Source: Janibacter sp. DB-40 (GTDB taxonomy: Bacteria; Actinomycetota; Actinomycetes; Actinomycetales; Dermatophilaceae). Taken from it: 64,000 bases of DNA. The notes under the pieces are model-generated. The model ran no database searches and had not been told where the DNA came from. It worked only from the letters and a program-made list of their open reading frames with translations. How positions within the stretch are numbered: position 1 is the stretch's first letter; every line of letters starts with the position of its first letter. Positions 9,072-19,130 of the stretch are shown here, one piece after another. The stretch lies in assembly GCF_029510815.1 (NCBI RefSeq), contig NZ_CP120360.1, forward strand, positions 744,001 through 808,000, given 5' to 3'. Made by a program: the position numbers and the translations under genes.

Positions 9072-9728
9072 TCACTTGCCCGACTCGGTCTCCGGGGCGG
9101 GGTCGGTGCCCATGCGGTTGACCGGGAAGGAGCCGATGCCCCGCCACGCCAGGTGACCGGCTGCCTGCGCGGCGACCTCCTGGGAGAACTGGTCGCCGTG
9201 GGCGAGCCACGTTCGGGCCATCACCTGCGCGGCGCCGGACATCGCCAGCCCGAGCATCTCGGCGAGCTCCTGCGGCAGGGTCGTGTCCTGCATGATCCGT
9301 TGGGCGATCGCGTCGCCGAGCTGGGCCTCGAGCGCGTCGAGGCGGTGACGCACCTTGGGGTCGTTGGTCAGGTCGGACTCGTAGATCAGGCGGAAGGCGC
9401 CGCCCTCGTCCGCGACGAAGGCGAAGAAGGCGCGCACCGTCGCGTAGACCCGCTCCTCGTGCTCGTTGCTGGACTCCAGGGCCTCCAGGACGAGGGCCTC
9501 GAGGTGGTCGCACTGGGTGTCGAGCAGCGCGAGGTAGAGGTCGAGCTTGCCCGGGAAGTGCTGGTAGAGCACCGGCTTGGAGACGCCCGCCTCGTCGGCG
9601 ATGTCCTCCATCGCCGCCGAGTGGTAGCCCTTGGACACGAAGACGTTGAGTGCAGCGTCGAGCAGCTGGGCGCGGCGCTGGGCACGCGGCATCCGCTGGA
9701 CTCGGGCGCCGGGCGCGGTCGGGCTCAT
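9072..9728 (-). CDS. TetR-family transcriptional regulator
   Basis: 218 residues. The N-terminal helix-turn-helix is clear: RRAQLLDAALNVFVSKGYHSAAMEDIADEAGVSKPVLYQHFPGKLDLYLALLD (about 17-70, recognised as two overlapping pieces). The C-terminal ligand domain is helical and not assignable. It lies upstream of the DUF3107 gene on the same strand. The family usually represses nearby genes by binding a palindrome; no clear operator was found in the 158 bp upstream. Confidence 0.9.
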   Translation of the reverse strand: MSPTAPGARVQRMPRAQRRAQLLDAALNVFVSKGYHSAAMEDIADEAGVSKPVLYQHFPGKLDLYLALLDTQCDHLEALVLEALESSNEHEERVYATVRAFFAFVADEGGAFRLIYESDLTNDPKVRHRLDALEAQLGDAIAQRIMQDTTLPQELAEMLGLAMSGAAQVMARTWLAHGDQFSQEVAAQAAGHLAWRGIGSFPVNRMGTDPAPETESGK

Positions 9729-9887
9729 GATGCGGTTCCTCCGGGGCGTGGACGACCCACTGGGTGCTGTGGGTCACACGATCCTACCTAGCGGTACGGA
9801 CGATGCGGCACACGCATTCGCAGTGCGGACGGCGGGCCCCGGCCCTCCCCGCGCACGGCTGTCGGTGACCGGTGATGGGATGGTCCC

Positions 9888-12800
9888 GTGGCAGTGCAGA
9901 TCCCGACCGTGCAGCTCCGTGCTCCCGTCACCGGCGAGGCGGGGACCGTGGTGCGCCCCGACGAGGACCAGGCAGCGGCCGTCGCCGCCCGCGGCGACCT
10001 GGTGCGTGTGCTCGGCGGCCCGGGGACGGGCAAGACGAGCGTCGCCGTCGCCTCGGTGCTCGACCGGATCGCGAAGGGGGAGTGCGCCCCCGAGGAGGTC
10101 CTCCTCGTCTCCGCGACCCGGCTGGGTGCCGCAGCGGCCCGTGACGCGGTGACCGCCGGCCTCACCGGGGCGACCACCGAGCCGTTGGCCCGCACGATGC
10201 CGTCGCTCGGTTTCGCGGTGCTGCGCCAGCAGGCGGCCCTGCTCGGCCAGCCCGCCCCCCGGCTGCTCTCCGGCGCCGAGCAGGACGTGGTCCTCGGTGA
10301 GCTGCTCGCCGGTCACGAGGAGGGCGGGACCCGACCGGACTGGCCCGGCGACCTCGAGCTCGCACTGCGCACCCGCGGCTTCCGCGAGGAGCTGCGTGAC
10401 CTGCTCATGCGCGCCATCGAGCACGGGGTGGACCCTGACGGGCTTGCCGCGCTCGGCGCCGCCCACGAGCGGCCCGAGTGGGTCGCGGCCGCGCAGGTGG
10501 CCCGTGAGTACGACGAGGTGACCGCGCTGTCGCGTCCGGGCGCCTTCGACCCCGCGTGGGTGCTGACGGCGGCCGCCGAGCTGCTGGAGGTGGACGGCGA
10601 GGCCCGCGACCGCGTGCGCGCCGGCATCCGCACCGTCGTCGTCGACGACGCCCAGGAGCTCACCGCGCCCGCCGCCCGGCTCCTGCGCACGCTCACCGGC
10701 GGCGGGGTCGACCTGGTCCTCGTCGGCGACCCCGATGCGACCGTCCAGGGTTTCCGGGGGGCGGACCCGCACCACCTCGTCGGGGAGTGGCCCGGGCGCA
10801 CGGGCCCGGTCCTCCTCCTGGGGCGGGGGCACCGTCTGCCGGAGTCGGTCCACGCCGCAGCGGCCCGGGTGACGCCCAAGATCGCTGCCCTCGGGGGCGG
10901 AGTCCAGCGGTGGTCCACCCCGACCGACCGGCCGGGGACCGTCGCCGCCCACGTGCTCCACTCCGGCGCGCAGGAGGCCGCCTTCATCGCCCACGAGCTG
11001 CGGGCCGCCCACCTGCGGGACGGCGTCCCGTGGCGTGACATGGCGGTCATCGTGCGTGGGGCCGCCAGGCAGTCGACCCTGCGCCGGGTCCTCGCCGCCC
11101 GTGGTGTCCCCGTCGACGCCGACGCCCGGCGGGTCCCGCTGCGCGAGGAGCCGGCGGCCCGCCCGCTCCTGCAGCTGCTGGGCCTCGTCGTCGACCTCGC
11201 CCGTGGCCGGCTGGAGGCGCCCGACGTCACGACCGTCGTCGACCTGCTCGCCAGCCCGCTCGTGGGAGCCGATGCCGTCGCCGTACGGCGGCTGCGCCGG
11301 GCCCTGCGGCGCGAGGAGCTCGCCGCCGGCGGTACCCGCAGCAGCGACGAGCTGCTGTCCCGGCTCGTCCTCGACCCCGACCGACTGGCCCACGTCGGCG
11401 ACGAGGTGGCCCCGCTGCACCGGGTCGCGCAGGTGCTCGCCGCCGGTCGCACCGTGGCGCCGCTCGACGACGACGGGAGCGGTTGGGCCCCCGGGGTCAG
11501 CGCCGAGGCGGTGCTCTGGGAGATGTGGCAGGCCTCGGGCGTCGCCGAGCGGTGGCAGGCCACGGCGCTGTCCGGCGGGGGTGCCGGTGCACGCGCCGAC
11601 GCCGCGCTCGACGCGGTGGTCGCGCTCTTCGACGCCGCGGCCGCGCACCAGGACGCCCTGCCGGCCTCCGGCCCGGACTCCTTCCTCGACGCCGTCGCGA
11701 GCCAGGCCGTCGCCGCCGACTCGCTCGCCGCGCAGAGCCCCGACCCGGACGCGGTCGCCCTGATGACGCCGCAGTCGGCCGCCGGCGAGGAGTGGCACAC
11801 CGTCGTCCTCGCCGGCGTGCAGGAGGGAGTGTGGCCGGACCTGCGCCAGCGCGGCTCGCTGCTGGGGTCCGAGCGGCTCGTCGACGTCGTCACCGGGCGC
11901 GACGGCACCGGCGCCGGGGCGGCCGCGACCGTCCGGCACGACGAGACCCGCCTGTTCCACGTCGCGCTGACCCGGGCCCGGCAGCGCGTGCTGGTCACCG
12001 CCGTCGCGGCGGAGGACGAGCAGCCCTCGGTCTACCTCGACCTCGTCGACCCGCGGCCCGACGACGGGAGCCGGCGCGAGCCGAGCGACGTCCCCGCCCC
12101 GCTCGACCTCACCGGCGTCGTGGCGACGCTGCGCCAGCGCCTGGCCGACGAGGACGACGCGGTCGTCGCGCACGCCGTCGCGCGGCTGGCCGAGCTGCGG
12201 GCCGCCGGTGTCCCCGGCGCCGATCCCGCCGCGTGGTGGGCCCTGCGCGACCTCAGCGACGACCGGCCCGTCCGTGCCGACGGGGCGAGCGTCTCGGTGA
12301 GCCCGTCGAAGGTCCAGTCCTTCGGTGACTGCGCGCTGCGCTGGCTGCTCACCTCCGCCGGTGGCGAAGGGGTGCGCTCCACGTCGATGGAGGTCGGCAC
12401 CCTCATCCACGACATCGCGCACGAGCTCGGGGACGCGGGGGAGGAGGCCTTCCTCACCGAGCTCGACCAGCGCTGGGCGAGTCTGGGCATGCCGCCCGGG
12501 TGGGTCACCGATCAGAAGTTCGCCCGGGCCAAGCAGATGGTGCACTGGCTCGCGGCCTACCACGCCCGCGCCGCGAGCGAGGGCTGGCGACCGGTGGCGA
12601 CCGAGGCCGACTTCCGCGTCCACCTCGGGCGGGCGGTGCTGCGCGGCAGCGTCGACCGCCTCGAGGCCGACGAGGAGGGACGCCTGCGCGTCATCGACTA
12701 CAAGACCGGCTCGAGCGCGCCCACCGGCCCCGAGGTCGAGGGGCACCCCCAGCTGGGGGCCTACCAGGTCGCGATCGAGGAGGGTGGCTTCGCCGACCAC

Positions 12801-13043
12801 GGGAGCAGCTCGGCCGGAGCGGCGCTCGTCCAGCTCGGCAAGGCCTACACCTCGGGCAAGGCCGTCCAGCAGCAGGACCCCCTCGCCCACGGCGACGATC
12901 CCCGCTGGGTGCACGAGCTCATCGAGGAGACCGCGGAGGGCATGGCCGCCGCGAGCTTCGTCGCCCGGCCCGAGGACGCCACGTGCCGGGTGTGCCCCGT
13001 GCGCTCGTCCTGCCCCGCCCACGAGGAAGGAGGGCGACTGTGA
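9888..13043 (+). CDS. adnA: AdnA-type helicase-nuclease subunit
   Basis: 1051 residues, matching mycobacterial AdnA (about 1050). UvrD-like N-terminal part: Walker A GGPGTGKT at about 42 and motif II as VVVDDAQEL (a divergent DExx box). The C-terminal RecB-type nuclease has VIDYKTGS at about 934, with a split iron-sulfur cysteine set: one Cys in FGDCALRW (about 813) and three in CRVCPVRSSCP (about 1031). With AdnB it forms the actinobacterial helicase-nuclease that resects double-strand breaks. The divergent motor motif fits AdnA being the weaker motor subunit. GTG start; the stop overlaps the start of adnB (GTGA). Confidence 0.9.
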   Translation: MAVQIPTVQLRAPVTGEAGTVVRPDEDQAAAVAARGDLVRVLGGPGTGKTSVAVASVLDRIAKGECAPEEVLLVSATRLGAAAARDAVTAGLTGATTEPLARTMPSLGFAVLRQQAALLGQPAPRLLSGAEQDVVLGELLAGHEEGGTRPDWPGDLELALRTRGFREELRDLLMRAIEHGVDPDGLAALGAAHERPEWVAAAQVAREYDEVTALSRPGAFDPAWVLTAAAELLEVDGEARDRVRAGIRTVVVDDAQELTAPAARLLRTLTGGGVDLVLVGDPDATVQGFRGADPHHLVGEWPGRTGPVLLLGRGHRLPESVHAAAARVTPKIAALGGGVQRWSTPTDRPGTVAAHVLHSGAQEAAFIAHELRAAHLRDGVPWRDMAVIVRGAARQSTLRRVLAARGVPVDADARRVPLREEPAARPLLQLLGLVVDLARGRLEAPDVTTVVDLLASPLVGADAVAVRRLRRALRREELAAGGTRSSDELLSRLVLDPDRLAHVGDEVAPLHRVAQVLAAGRTVAPLDDDGSGWAPGVSAEAVLWEMWQASGVAERWQATALSGGGAGARADAALDAVVALFDAAAAHQDALPASGPDSFLDAVASQAVAADSLAAQSPDPDAVALMTPQSAAGEEWHTVVLAGVQEGVWPDLRQRGSLLGSERLVDVVTGRDGTGAGAAATVRHDETRLFHVALTRARQRVLVTAVAAEDEQPSVYLDLVDPRPDDGSRREPSDVPAPLDLTGVVATLRQRLADEDDAVVAHAVARLAELRAAGVPGADPAAWWALRDLSDDRPVRADGASVSVSPSKVQSFGDCALRWLLTSAGGEGVRSTSMEVGTLIHDIAHELGDAGEEAFLTELDQRWASLGMPPGWVTDQKFARAKQMVHWLAAYHARAASEGWRPVATEADFRVHLGRAVLRGSVDRLEADEEGRLRVIDYKTGSSAPTGPEVEGHPQLGAYQVAIEEGGFADHGSSSAGAALVQLGKAYTSGKAVQQQDPLAHGDDPRWVHELIEETAEGMAAASFVARPEDATCRVCPVRSSCPAHEEGGRL

Positions 13044-16000
13044 CGAGCGCCCCCACGATCAGCGCCCCCACCATCAGCGCCCGCGACCTCGCTCGGGAGC
13101 TCGGCCAGGAGTTCCCGCCGACGCCGGAGCAGGAGGCGATCATCGAGGCGCCGCTCGAGCCGCTGCTCGTCGTCGCGGGCGCCGGCTCGGGCAAGACCGA
13201 GACGATGACCGCCCGCGTGGTGTGGCTCGTGGCCAACGACCTCGTCGCGCCGGAGGAGGTCCTGGGTCTGACCTTCACCCGCAAGGCCGCCGGTGAGCTC
13301 GCCGAGCGGGTCGCCCGCCGCCTGGCCAGCCTCGAGCGCAGCGGCGTGTGGACACCGCCCCAGCCGGAGGAGGCCGAGGGCCTCGGCGGTGCCCCGACGA
13401 TCTCGACCTACCACGCCTACGCCGGGCGACTGGTGCGCGAGGGCGCCCTGCGTCTCGGCTACGAGAAGGACTCGCGGATGCTCTCCGAGGCCGCGACCTG
13501 GCAGCTCGCGCACGAGGTCGTCATGGCCTGGGACGGTCCGATGGCGGACATCGACAAGGTCGAGTCGACCGTGACCAATGCCGTCGTCTCGCTCTCCGGC
13601 GAGCTGGCCGAGCACCTGCGCACCCCCGCTGACGTCGAGGACTTCGCCGCCGGCACACTGCGGCACCTCGACGCGGTCGAGACCTCCGGCAAGGCCTTCA
13701 CCAAGGAGTTCCGCTCCAGGGTCATCACCCCCCTGACCGAGCAGCGGCTCATCCTGCCGATCGTCGAGCGGTACCAGCAGGTCAAGCACGAGCGCTCGGT
13801 CATGGACTTCGCCGACCAGATGTCGCTCGCCGCCCAGCTGGCACAGCGGTTCCCCGACATCGGTGCTGCCGAGCGCGCCCGCTTCAAGGTCGTGCTGCTC
13901 GACGAGTTCCAGGACACCTCCGAGGCCCAGCTGGCACTCATGCGCGCCCTCTTCGCCCCGCTGGGACGGCGTCCCGCCGCGGTCACGGCGGTCGGCGACC
14001 CGAACCAGTCGATCTACGCCTGGCGCGGGGCCAGCGCGACGACGCTGAAGGAGTTCCGCACCTCCTTCGCCACCGACGGGCAGGAGGCGCCGCGACGGCC
14101 GCTGTCCACGAGCTGGCGCAACGACGAGGTGATCCTCGAGGTCGCCAACCGGGTGGCCGGCCCCCTCCGGGAGGTCAGCGCGGTGCCGGTCGACCCCTTC
14201 GTCCCCGTCCCGGCGCCCAGCGCGGTCAGGTGCAGCTGCTGCGGGTGGAGACCGCCGCGCAGGAGGCCCAGGACGTCGCCGACTGGATCGCGGACCGGCG
14301 GCAGGACGGGCGGCACACGGCGGCGGTGCTCTGCCGCAAGCGCAGCCAGTTCGCCCTCGTCGTCGAGGCGCTGGCCCGGCGCGACATCCCCTACGAGGTC
14401 GTCGGTCTCGGGGGCTGCTGCTCACCGCGGAGGTCGCCGACGTCGTCGCGCTGCTCACCGTCGTGCAGGACCCGGCCCGCGGCGACCGCCTGATGCGGCT
14501 GCTCACGGGACCGCCCGGCATGCTCGGCCCGGCCGACCTGGACGGGCTCGGGGCGTGGGCCCGTGAGCTCGGCCGCCAGTCCGTCGCCGCGGCGGAGGGC
14601 GAAGGGGTGGCCCACCCGGTCCCGACGACGAGGTGACCATCGTCGACGCCCTCGAGCAGCTGCCCGAGCCCGGGTGGAGCGGCGGCGCTGGCCAGAGCAT
14701 CTCCGAGACGGCCCTGGCCCGGCTGCACCATATCGCTGACATGGTGCGGCGCCTGCGCCGGGCCACCGGCTCACCGCTGCCCGACCTCGTCGCCGAGGCC
14801 GAGCGCGAGCTGGGTGTCGACATCGAGGTGCTCTCCCGACCGGGGTGGAGCCCGGCGGCGGCGCGGGCGCACCTCGACGCGTTCGCCGATGTCGCGGCGC
14901 AGTTCGCCTCGAGTGCGGACCGTCCGACCCTGGGCGGGTTCATCGACTGGATCGAGGCCGCCGTCGAGCAGGAGCGCGGGCTCGAGGCGCCCGTCGTCGA
15001 GCCGACGAAGGACGCGGTCCAGGTGCTCACCTGCCACGCAGCCAAGGGCCTGGAGTGGGACATCGTCGCCGTCCCGGGTCTGGGCGAGGGCGTCCTCCCG
15101 GCGCACAACTCCCGGGCGAGCCTCAAGGACGGCGTGTGGCGCCTGGGCCAGGTCAACGACGCCGGCTGGCTCACCGGGCTGGACGGGGTGCCCTACCCGC
15201 TGCGCGGTGACACGCAGGGGCTCCCGCAGCTGGATCTCTCCCTCGGGGAGCGGGACGCGCTGCAGCGGGAGGTCAAGGACTTCGTCGCCCGCAACGGCGA
15301 GCACAGCCTGCTCGAGGAGCGGCGGCTGGCGTACGTGGCGTGCACCCGCGCCCGCAGCCGGCTGCTGCTCAGCTCGTGGGTGTGGGGGCCGACGGGACAG
15401 ACCCCGCGACTGCCCTCACGCTTCCTCGAGGAGGTGCGGGCGATGGACGTCGCCGACCGGGTCGACTGGGCCGAGATGCCCGAGACCAAGGACGAGGGCA
15501 ACCCCGCGCTGGCCGTCGCCCGGCAGGTCACCTGGCCCGTCACCGACGAGCACGTCGATCGCCCGGCACTCGCGGCCGCCCGTCAGGCGATGGAGCACGG
15601 GTCTGACCCCTCGCTCCTGCCAGCGGCCGGCGCCGACGAGCTCGACGAGACTATACGCATGCTCCTGGCGGAGCGGACGGAGCGCAGGGCCGCCCGCGGC
15701 GCGGGTGCCTCGGTCGAGCTGCCGGCGCACCTGTCGACCTCCCAGCTGGTCGCTCTCGCCCGGGACGCCGAGGGTTTCGCGCGCGACCTGCGTCGCCCGA
15801 TGCCCGGGCCGCCGCAGGTCGCGGGTCGGCGGGGCACCGCCTTCCACGCCTGGGTCGAGGAGCACTACGCCCGGGCGGGGCTGGTGGACATCCTCGAGAT
15901 GCCCGGCAGTGCCGACGAGGACCTCGGCGATGCCGACCTGGCGCACATGCAGGCGAACTTCCTCGCCAGCGAGTGGGCCGAGCGCGTGCCGCTCGACGTC

Positions 16001-16312
16001 GAGCTCTCCCTCGAGACGATCATCGGCGGCCACGCGATCCGCGGTCGGGTCGACGCCGTCTTCGCCGACGAGGACGGGGGCGTGACGGTCGTCGACTGGA
16101 AGACGGGCCGGCCCCCCACGGGGCAGGAGCGGGCCGTCCGCGCCGTCCAGCTCTCGGCCTACCGGATCGCCTACGCCCGCTGGCGCGGGATCGATCCCGG
16201 CCGCGTGCACGGGGCCTTCTTCCACGCGGCGACGGGGGTGACGACCCGTCCGACGATGCTCGACGAGGACGAGGTCGTCCGGCTCCTCGGGACGGTGGTC
16301 AGCCCGGACTGA
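13040..16312 (+). CDS. adnB: AdnB-type helicase-nuclease subunit, with three apparent frameshifts
   Basis: GTG at 13040 overlaps the adnA stop by 4 nt. N-terminal part: Walker A AGAGSGKTE (about 47), LTFTRKAAGELAERV, DEFQDTSEAQ (about 288) and WRGASATTL. C-terminal part: HAAKGLEWD, YVACTRAR, then the nuclease motif VVDWKTGRP near 16090. The frame is lost at about 14225, 14415 and 14625. In each case adding one G to a G run restores a sensible sequence (for example GLGGLLLTAEVADVV at 14415). All expected domains remain, so the gene is probably intact and the consensus has lost single Gs; true inactivation is the alternative. Confidence 0.85.
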
Positions 16313-16380
16313 GGCAGGCGGCGCCACCACGGTGGTGGGGATGCGAGCCGGCGGGCGGGGACGCCGTCGTCGGGCCGGCG

Positions 16381-18042
16381 TCAGCGCCGGGGCGGGACCA
16401 CGTCATCGTCGTCGTCGTCGTTGATCGGGACGATCTCGGCCGTCTGGTGCTCGTCGCGCCGGGCCCGGCCCGTCGCGGGCGCCGGGGTCTCGGTGGCAGG
16501 GGTCTCGGGGTCCGGGGTCTCGGGGTCCGGGACCACCCGCAGGCCCGGATTGGTGTCGGGCTCGTCGGAATCCGGGGTGTCCTCCGGCTCGCGCCGGGCA
16601 GGACCAGCGGTGTCGGGGCTGGTTGTCTCCCGGCCGGTCGTCTCTGCCGTTCCCGGCCGCGCGCCTGCCGTCGCCGGCCGCGCGCCTGCCGTCGCCGACT
16701 CCGCGGTGTCCGGGTCACTCGTGCGCGGCCCGGCAGTCTCCGCCGCGGCCGTGTCGTCGGCGTCGGCGTCGGCCGCGTCGTCCCCGTCCCGCGCCACTGG
16801 GGTGACCTTCGCCGGGTGCTCGACCTGCACGGCATCGTCGTCCTCGGTCCCGCTCGGCTCCGCGGAGGTCCCCCTCGTGCCGGTGGCGACCGGCTGGGTC
16901 CTGTCCATGTCCTCGCTGGCGCCGGTGGCAACCGGCTGGGTCGTGGCCGTGCCCTCGTCGGTGCCGGCTGATGTGCCGTGGTCGGTGTTCGTGGTGGTGC
17001 CGGCTGATGTGCCGTGGCCGGTGTCCGTGGCGGTGTCCCCGTTGGCAGCGGTGCCCCCGCTCCAGGGGCCGCGGGCCCCCTTCGTCGACGGGCCGTGCAA
17101 CCGGGCGGCCTCGTCCTCCTCCCGGGCGATCCGCTCGTCCAGGCGCCGCAGCCGGGTGGCGGACCTCTCGGCGCCCTCGTGGTCGCCCGCCGCGACGAGA
17201 GACATCATCGTGCGCACGAGCTGCATCTCGCCGACGACCTCGGCGCGGCGGTGCAGGTTGCGGTCGGGCCGCTCGACGCGGGTGTGGGCGTAGGCCTCCA
17301 TCACCGTGTCGAAGGCCTCCGGGTCCATCGCGGCGAGCAACGGGGCGATGTCGTCGGCCGGGTCGGCCACCTGGGCGGACTCCCAACCCAGGAAGGCCTT
17401 GATGTCCGGACCGTCGCCGTCGTCCGGGGTCGCGAGGATCGTGCCGTCGGCGAGGTCACCGTGCGTCGGGGTGGCCGTGAACGTCCAGAGCGACTCGTCG
17501 TCGAGCACCCGCTCCCAGCGAGCGAGCAGACCCGTGGGTACCCGGCCGGTGGCGGCCGCCCGGTCCAGCTCGGCCAGCCGGCGCGAGCGGTACCCCGAGG
17601 CGTCGTAGACCGGGACCCCGGCCTCCTCGTACATGCGGGCGTCGAGGTTGTGCAGGTGCGCCAGGGCCCGACCCAGACCCCGGGCCAGCGCGGACCGCGG
17701 CTCGATGCCCTCGAGGCTGACCGGGCGTCCGGTGAGGTAGGAGTGGACGGCGGCGCGGCCCCCTTCGGGCAGTGCGGCCCAGCCCTTGACCGCCGGCACC
17801 GGCATGGTCAGGCGGCGGGCGAGCACCGCCAGCAGCGCGGCGGAGCGCTCCAGCTGCGCGGAGGCGGCGGGGGTGCGCGGGCAGCGGATCACCCAGCGCC
17901 GGTGCTCGCGGTCCTGGATGAAGGCAACCTCGACGGCGTCGGCGGGGCCGGAGGCCACCACCCCCTGAACGGTGTCGGGGTCGAGGCCGGGCACGGCAGC
18001 GCTGGCCAGCGCGGCGAGGGTCAACGGTCCACGAGAGGTCAC
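16381..18042 (-). CDS. Aminoglycoside-phosphotransferase-like protein with long disordered tail
   Basis: 553 residues from the GTG at 18042, which lies 7 nt after a TACGGT box (leaderless type). The first 310 residues are a kinase-like fold with the catalytic loop THGDLADGTI (about 192), but the usual DxD metal motif is replaced by FLGWESAQVADPADDIAP, so catalysis is uncertain. The remaining 240 residues are Asp/Glu/Thr/Pro-rich, contain near repeats (HGTSAGT, TQPVATG, ATAGARP) and look disordered. Position between adnB and nudC matches the phosphotransferase seen in that conserved actinobacterial cluster, though here it faces the other way. Confidence 0.8.
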   Translation of the reverse strand: MTSRGPLTLAALASAAVPGLDPDTVQGVVASGPADAVEVAFIQDREHRRWVIRCPRTPAASAQLERSAALLAVLARRLTMPVPAVKGWAALPEGGRAAVHSYLTGRPVSLEGIEPRSALARGLGRALAHLHNLDARMYEEAGVPVYDASGYRSRRLAELDRAAATGRVPTGLLARWERVLDDESLWTFTATPTHGDLADGTILATPDDGDGPDIKAFLGWESAQVADPADDIAPLLAAMDPEAFDTVMEAYAHTRVERPDRNLHRRAEVVGEMQLVRTMMSLVAAGDHEGAERSATRLRRLDERIAREEDEAARLHGPSTKGARGPWSGGTAANGDTATDTGHGTSAGTTTNTDHGTSAGTDEGTATTQPVATGASEDMDRTQPVATGTRGTSAEPSGTEDDDAVQVEHPAKVTPVARDGDDAADADADDTAAAETAGPRTSDPDTAESATAGARPATAGARPGTAETTGRETTSPDTAGPARREPEDTPDSDEPDTNPGLRVVPDPETPDPETPATETPAPATGRARRDEHQTAEIVPINDDDDDDVVPPRR

Positions 18043-18129
18043 GCTCCCCACCGTACGAGGCCCGGGCCCCGGATCGCGGGAGCAACGCCCGTCGGGGCGG
18101 GCCGCTCCTGACCTCCGTAGGGTGGCGAC

Positions 18130-19059
18130 GTGGACCACGACCCCCTGAGCGACCTGCCGATGTCCCACTCGGCTATCGACCGCGACGCCGCGTCACGAGC
18201 CGACCCGGAGCTGCTCGACCGGCTGCTCGCCGACCCCGCGACGAGCGTGGTCGAGCTGCGTGGGGGGCGCGCCTCCCTTCGCCCCGACGATGTCCTGCTG
18301 CGTCGGCCGCCGGAGCCCGCCGACGCCGACTCGCTCCTGCTCTACCTCGGCCGTCTCGACGGCGTGGCCCACCTCGCGGCGTGCCACCCGCAGACCCCGG
18401 GCCCGCCGGTGGACCGCGAGGAACGGCTGGACGCGGCCCCCTTCGTCACCCTGCGCGATGTCGCGACCGACCTGCCGGCGCAGGAGACGGTGCTCTTCGC
18501 CACCGCGCTCGGCCTGAGCAACTGGCACGCCCGCCACGGGTACTGCCCGCGGTGCGGGCAGGAGACCGAGGTCGTCGAGGCCGGGTGGGTGCGCCGCTGC
18601 CCCCACGACGGCTCCGAGCACTACCCGCGCACCGACCCCGCGGTCATCATGGCCGTCACCGACGCCTCCGACCGGTTGCTGCTCGCGCGCAACATCGGCT
18701 GGCCGGAGGGGAGGTTCTCGGTGCTCGCCGGCTTCGTCGAGCCGGGGGAGACCATCGCCGGGGCGGTCGCCCGGGAGGTCTTCGAGGAGACCTCGGTGGA
18801 GGTGGACGACATCGAGTTCGTCGCCGACCAGCCCTGGCCCTTCCCCGCCTCCCTCATGCTCGGGTGCACGGCGCGGGCCACGACGAGCGACCTCGTCTGC
18901 CAGCCGGACGAGATCGCCGAGGCCCGGTGGTTCACCCGGGAGGAGTTCCGCACGGAGGTGGCCGCGGGCCGGGTGAAGGCCGCCGGTCGCCTCTCCATCG
19001 CCGCCCGCCTGGTCGAGCGCTGGCTGGGTGAGCGGCTCGACGGGCTGCGCCCCCGCTGA
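18130..19059 (+). CDS. nudC: NAD(+) diphosphatase NudC
   Basis: 309 residues. A zinc ribbon YCPRCGQETEVVEAGW...RCPHDG is at about 137-160. The NUDIX box GFVEPGETIAGAVAREVFEETSVEV (about 200-226, seen as overlapping pieces) is complete. The NADH pyrophosphatase motif appears as DQPWPFPASLM (about 233; usual SQPWPFPxS). The enzyme cleaves NAD(H) to NMN(H) and AMP and can remove NAD caps from RNA. GTG start exactly 6 nt after a TAGGGT box. The gene is followed by uvrD2, as in mycobacteria. Confidence 0.93.
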   Translation: MDHDPLSDLPMSHSAIDRDAASRADPELLDRLLADPATSVVELRGGRASLRPDDVLLRRPPEPADADSLLLYLGRLDGVAHLAACHPQTPGPPVDREERLDAAPFVTLRDVATDLPAQETVLFATALGLSNWHARHGYCPRCGQETEVVEAGWVRRCPHDGSEHYPRTDPAVIMAVTDASDRLLLARNIGWPEGRFSVLAGFVEPGETIAGAVAREVFEETSVEVDDIEFVADQPWPFPASLMLGCTARATTSDLVCQPDEIAEARWFTREEFRTEVAAGRVKAAGRLSIAARLVERWLGERLDGLRPR

Positions 19060-19130
19060 CGAAGGGGGCCGGCCCGGGCGGATCCCGAGGGCGGCTGGGG
19101 GATGTCGCCGCCTTTTGAGAGAGTGCTGCG

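Noticed and set aside
9774..13022. Very long open frame on the minus strand opposite adnA
   Set aside because: GC-rich third positions keep the opposite frame open. Its protein is Arg/Gly/Pro-rich low-complexity sequence without motifs, whereas the plus strand has full helicase-nuclease motifs. Similar shadows at 373-2052 (+), 18621-21368 (-), 34380-37508 (-) and 38480-40084 (-) were dropped for the same reason.
13040..16312. adnB as a true pseudogene
   Set aside because: All three breaks are fixed by one extra G in a G run and every domain beyond them is intact, so base-call error is the simpler reading. Not proven.
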